NCBI GenBank assembly: GCA_943735955.1 | Contig: OX030956.1 | Span: forward strand, 124,501 to 188,500 | DNA: 64,000 nucleotides | Direction of reading: 5' to 3' | Origin: Piscicola geometra | Taxonomy: Eukaryota; Annelida; Clitellata; Hirudinida; Piscicolidae | Part shown: positions 62,777 to 64,000 of the stretch, one piece after another | How positions within the stretch are numbered: position 1 is the stretch's first letter | Layout of the letters: the number at the start of each line of letters is the position of its first letter | Notes under the pieces: model-generated | Databases searched by the model: none | The model's input: the letters and a program-made list of their open reading frames with translations, nothing else | Told to the model about the DNA's origin: nothing | Translations under genes and position numbers: made by a program

Positions 62777-64000
62777 GGGTGGGTTGGAAGTGTGGGTCAT
62801 TTGGACGAATGCAAGCTGATGGTTTTAGAAACAGGTTGTAATTTTTTCAAAGTGTTAATTTAAAATGACTTGAAACAAGATATTCATGCGCCCTGCTTTA
62901 TGTAAACAGAAACTTGTAATATTTTATTTTTTAATTTACTAGTACATTTATGAATACTTTTTTCACAATTAATAAGTATAATAACTATTAAAAAAACTTT
63001 TAAATTTAGAAACTAAACCCTCAACTGTGGGCGTACGTTGAAGCTGTTACATGGCTTTCATCATTCAACTTATTGTGAAACCTGCTGAAATCATTTTTGA
63101 GAAAGTTTCAAAACAAGCTTTCAAACCCATCAATCTGTTTATTAATTACCACTCAACCAAAAGGTCACCATCAACGGGACACGATCTTCAAATCAGAAAG
63201 ATTGTTTTTTCAAAATAGCACTTGATTATCATTTATAAAGGTTTAGAAAACAAAAAAATTATTTTAATGAACTTTGTAACATTTCAATGTCACAATATGT
63301 TATGTTAAGTTTTATAAAATAAATTTATCAGTCTTTTTTTATTGGGATCTACCTCATCATCAAACTGCTCTAATTTAAACATTTAAACATTTTTTATACA
63401 CCCCGCCTTAATAATTTTAAAATCCATATGAATGAGTCAATCTCTCATCTCAACAACTGCTTTCGTGTCTCCTCAAAACCTCCAAAGCCTCTTCAGCATC
63501 TTACAAATCTTTTTAAATCTTCAAAGTTCCTATAACCCTAAACTTAAGTCGTTTAACCCTTTCTCATTCACTTTCCTTTCACCCAAGTTGCCAATCGAGC
63601 GGGAAGGCCAATTACCCGCCACAACTTCAGGCACGCTCCCACTTCCTCCATCCGCTCGTTAATCATCGCCTCTCACAAGGCCCATTATCGCCATCATTAT
63701 CAACACCATTACCACCATCATCATTATCAACACCATTACCACCATCATCATTATCAGCATCACTATTACTACAATCATTGTCATCATTACCGTCATCTCA
63801 GCCCATCAGCGTCGCATTTACTTCCACTTGAACATAATATCTTCAACTAATTATTTTAATCGTATTATCGATTTTATATAATTTTGTAAAAATTTAAAAC
63901 AGACATGAGTTATCGTTATATTGATAATAATCTATAATTTTATGAATTCATCGTAAACAAATGATGAATAAATAATTAATTAAATAATAGAGAACTAATA
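62777..64000. other. Window end, intergenic
   Basis: No gene seen. 63662-63800 contains imperfect ATTACCACCATCATCATTAT repeats. The rest is AT-rich. Confidence 0.4.

Overview
This is eukaryotic nuclear DNA from an invertebrate animal. It is AT-rich, with spliceosomal introns (GT-AG), AATAAA signals, a Pol III tRNA gene, two NK-type homeobox genes, and heavy micro- and minisatellite content. The Hmx and Msx homeodomains, the LRRC47 and carboxypeptidase orthologues, and TTAGGG-type telomere-like motifs fit a lophotrochozoan. My best guess is an annelid such as a glossiphoniid leech, but that is inference and cannot be proved from the window.

Layout. 1-2480: no gene, two minisatellites. 2482-10836 (+): 3' part of a large single-pass LDL-receptor-related gene (at least 17 exons; YWTD propellers, two EGF modules, a membrane helix and a proline-rich tail). 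Several of its introns are filled by different tandem repeats. 11501-13389: a mobile-element nest, made of a 600-bp foldback element followed by three related palindromic MITEs. Two of these have clear 9-bp target-site duplications, one is inserted inside another, and all carry telomere-like motifs in the centre. 13764-17154 (+): LRRC47 orthologue, 6 exons, 602 aa. 17704-21064 (+): secreted M14 procarboxypeptidase, 12 exons, 411 aa, with an Arg at the specificity position that suggests an acidic (CPO-like) preference. 22326-24648 (+): Hmx/NK5 homeobox gene, 3 exons, 699 aa, with a long Asp-Asn tract encoded by a tandem repeat. 24.9-52.9 kb: mostly intergenic, with one intact tRNA-Pro(UGG), tRNA-like SINE heads, long simple repeats, one possible orphan exon and one small ORF. 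52937-59832 (-): Msx homeobox gene, 2 exons, 580 aa, with a 5.15-kb intron. 59.8-64 kb: the Msx 5' flank with a TATA candidate, then another minisatellite.

The genes do not form one pathway. The notable relationship is physical. Hmx and Msx lie about 28 kb apart with their 3' ends facing each other, with no other recognised protein gene between them. This fits a surviving piece of the ancestral NK homeobox cluster; HMX1 and MSX1 are also linked on human 4p16. All exon boundaries were placed by eye from reading-frame continuity, splice-site consensus and family alignment from memory. No transcript or database evidence was available.
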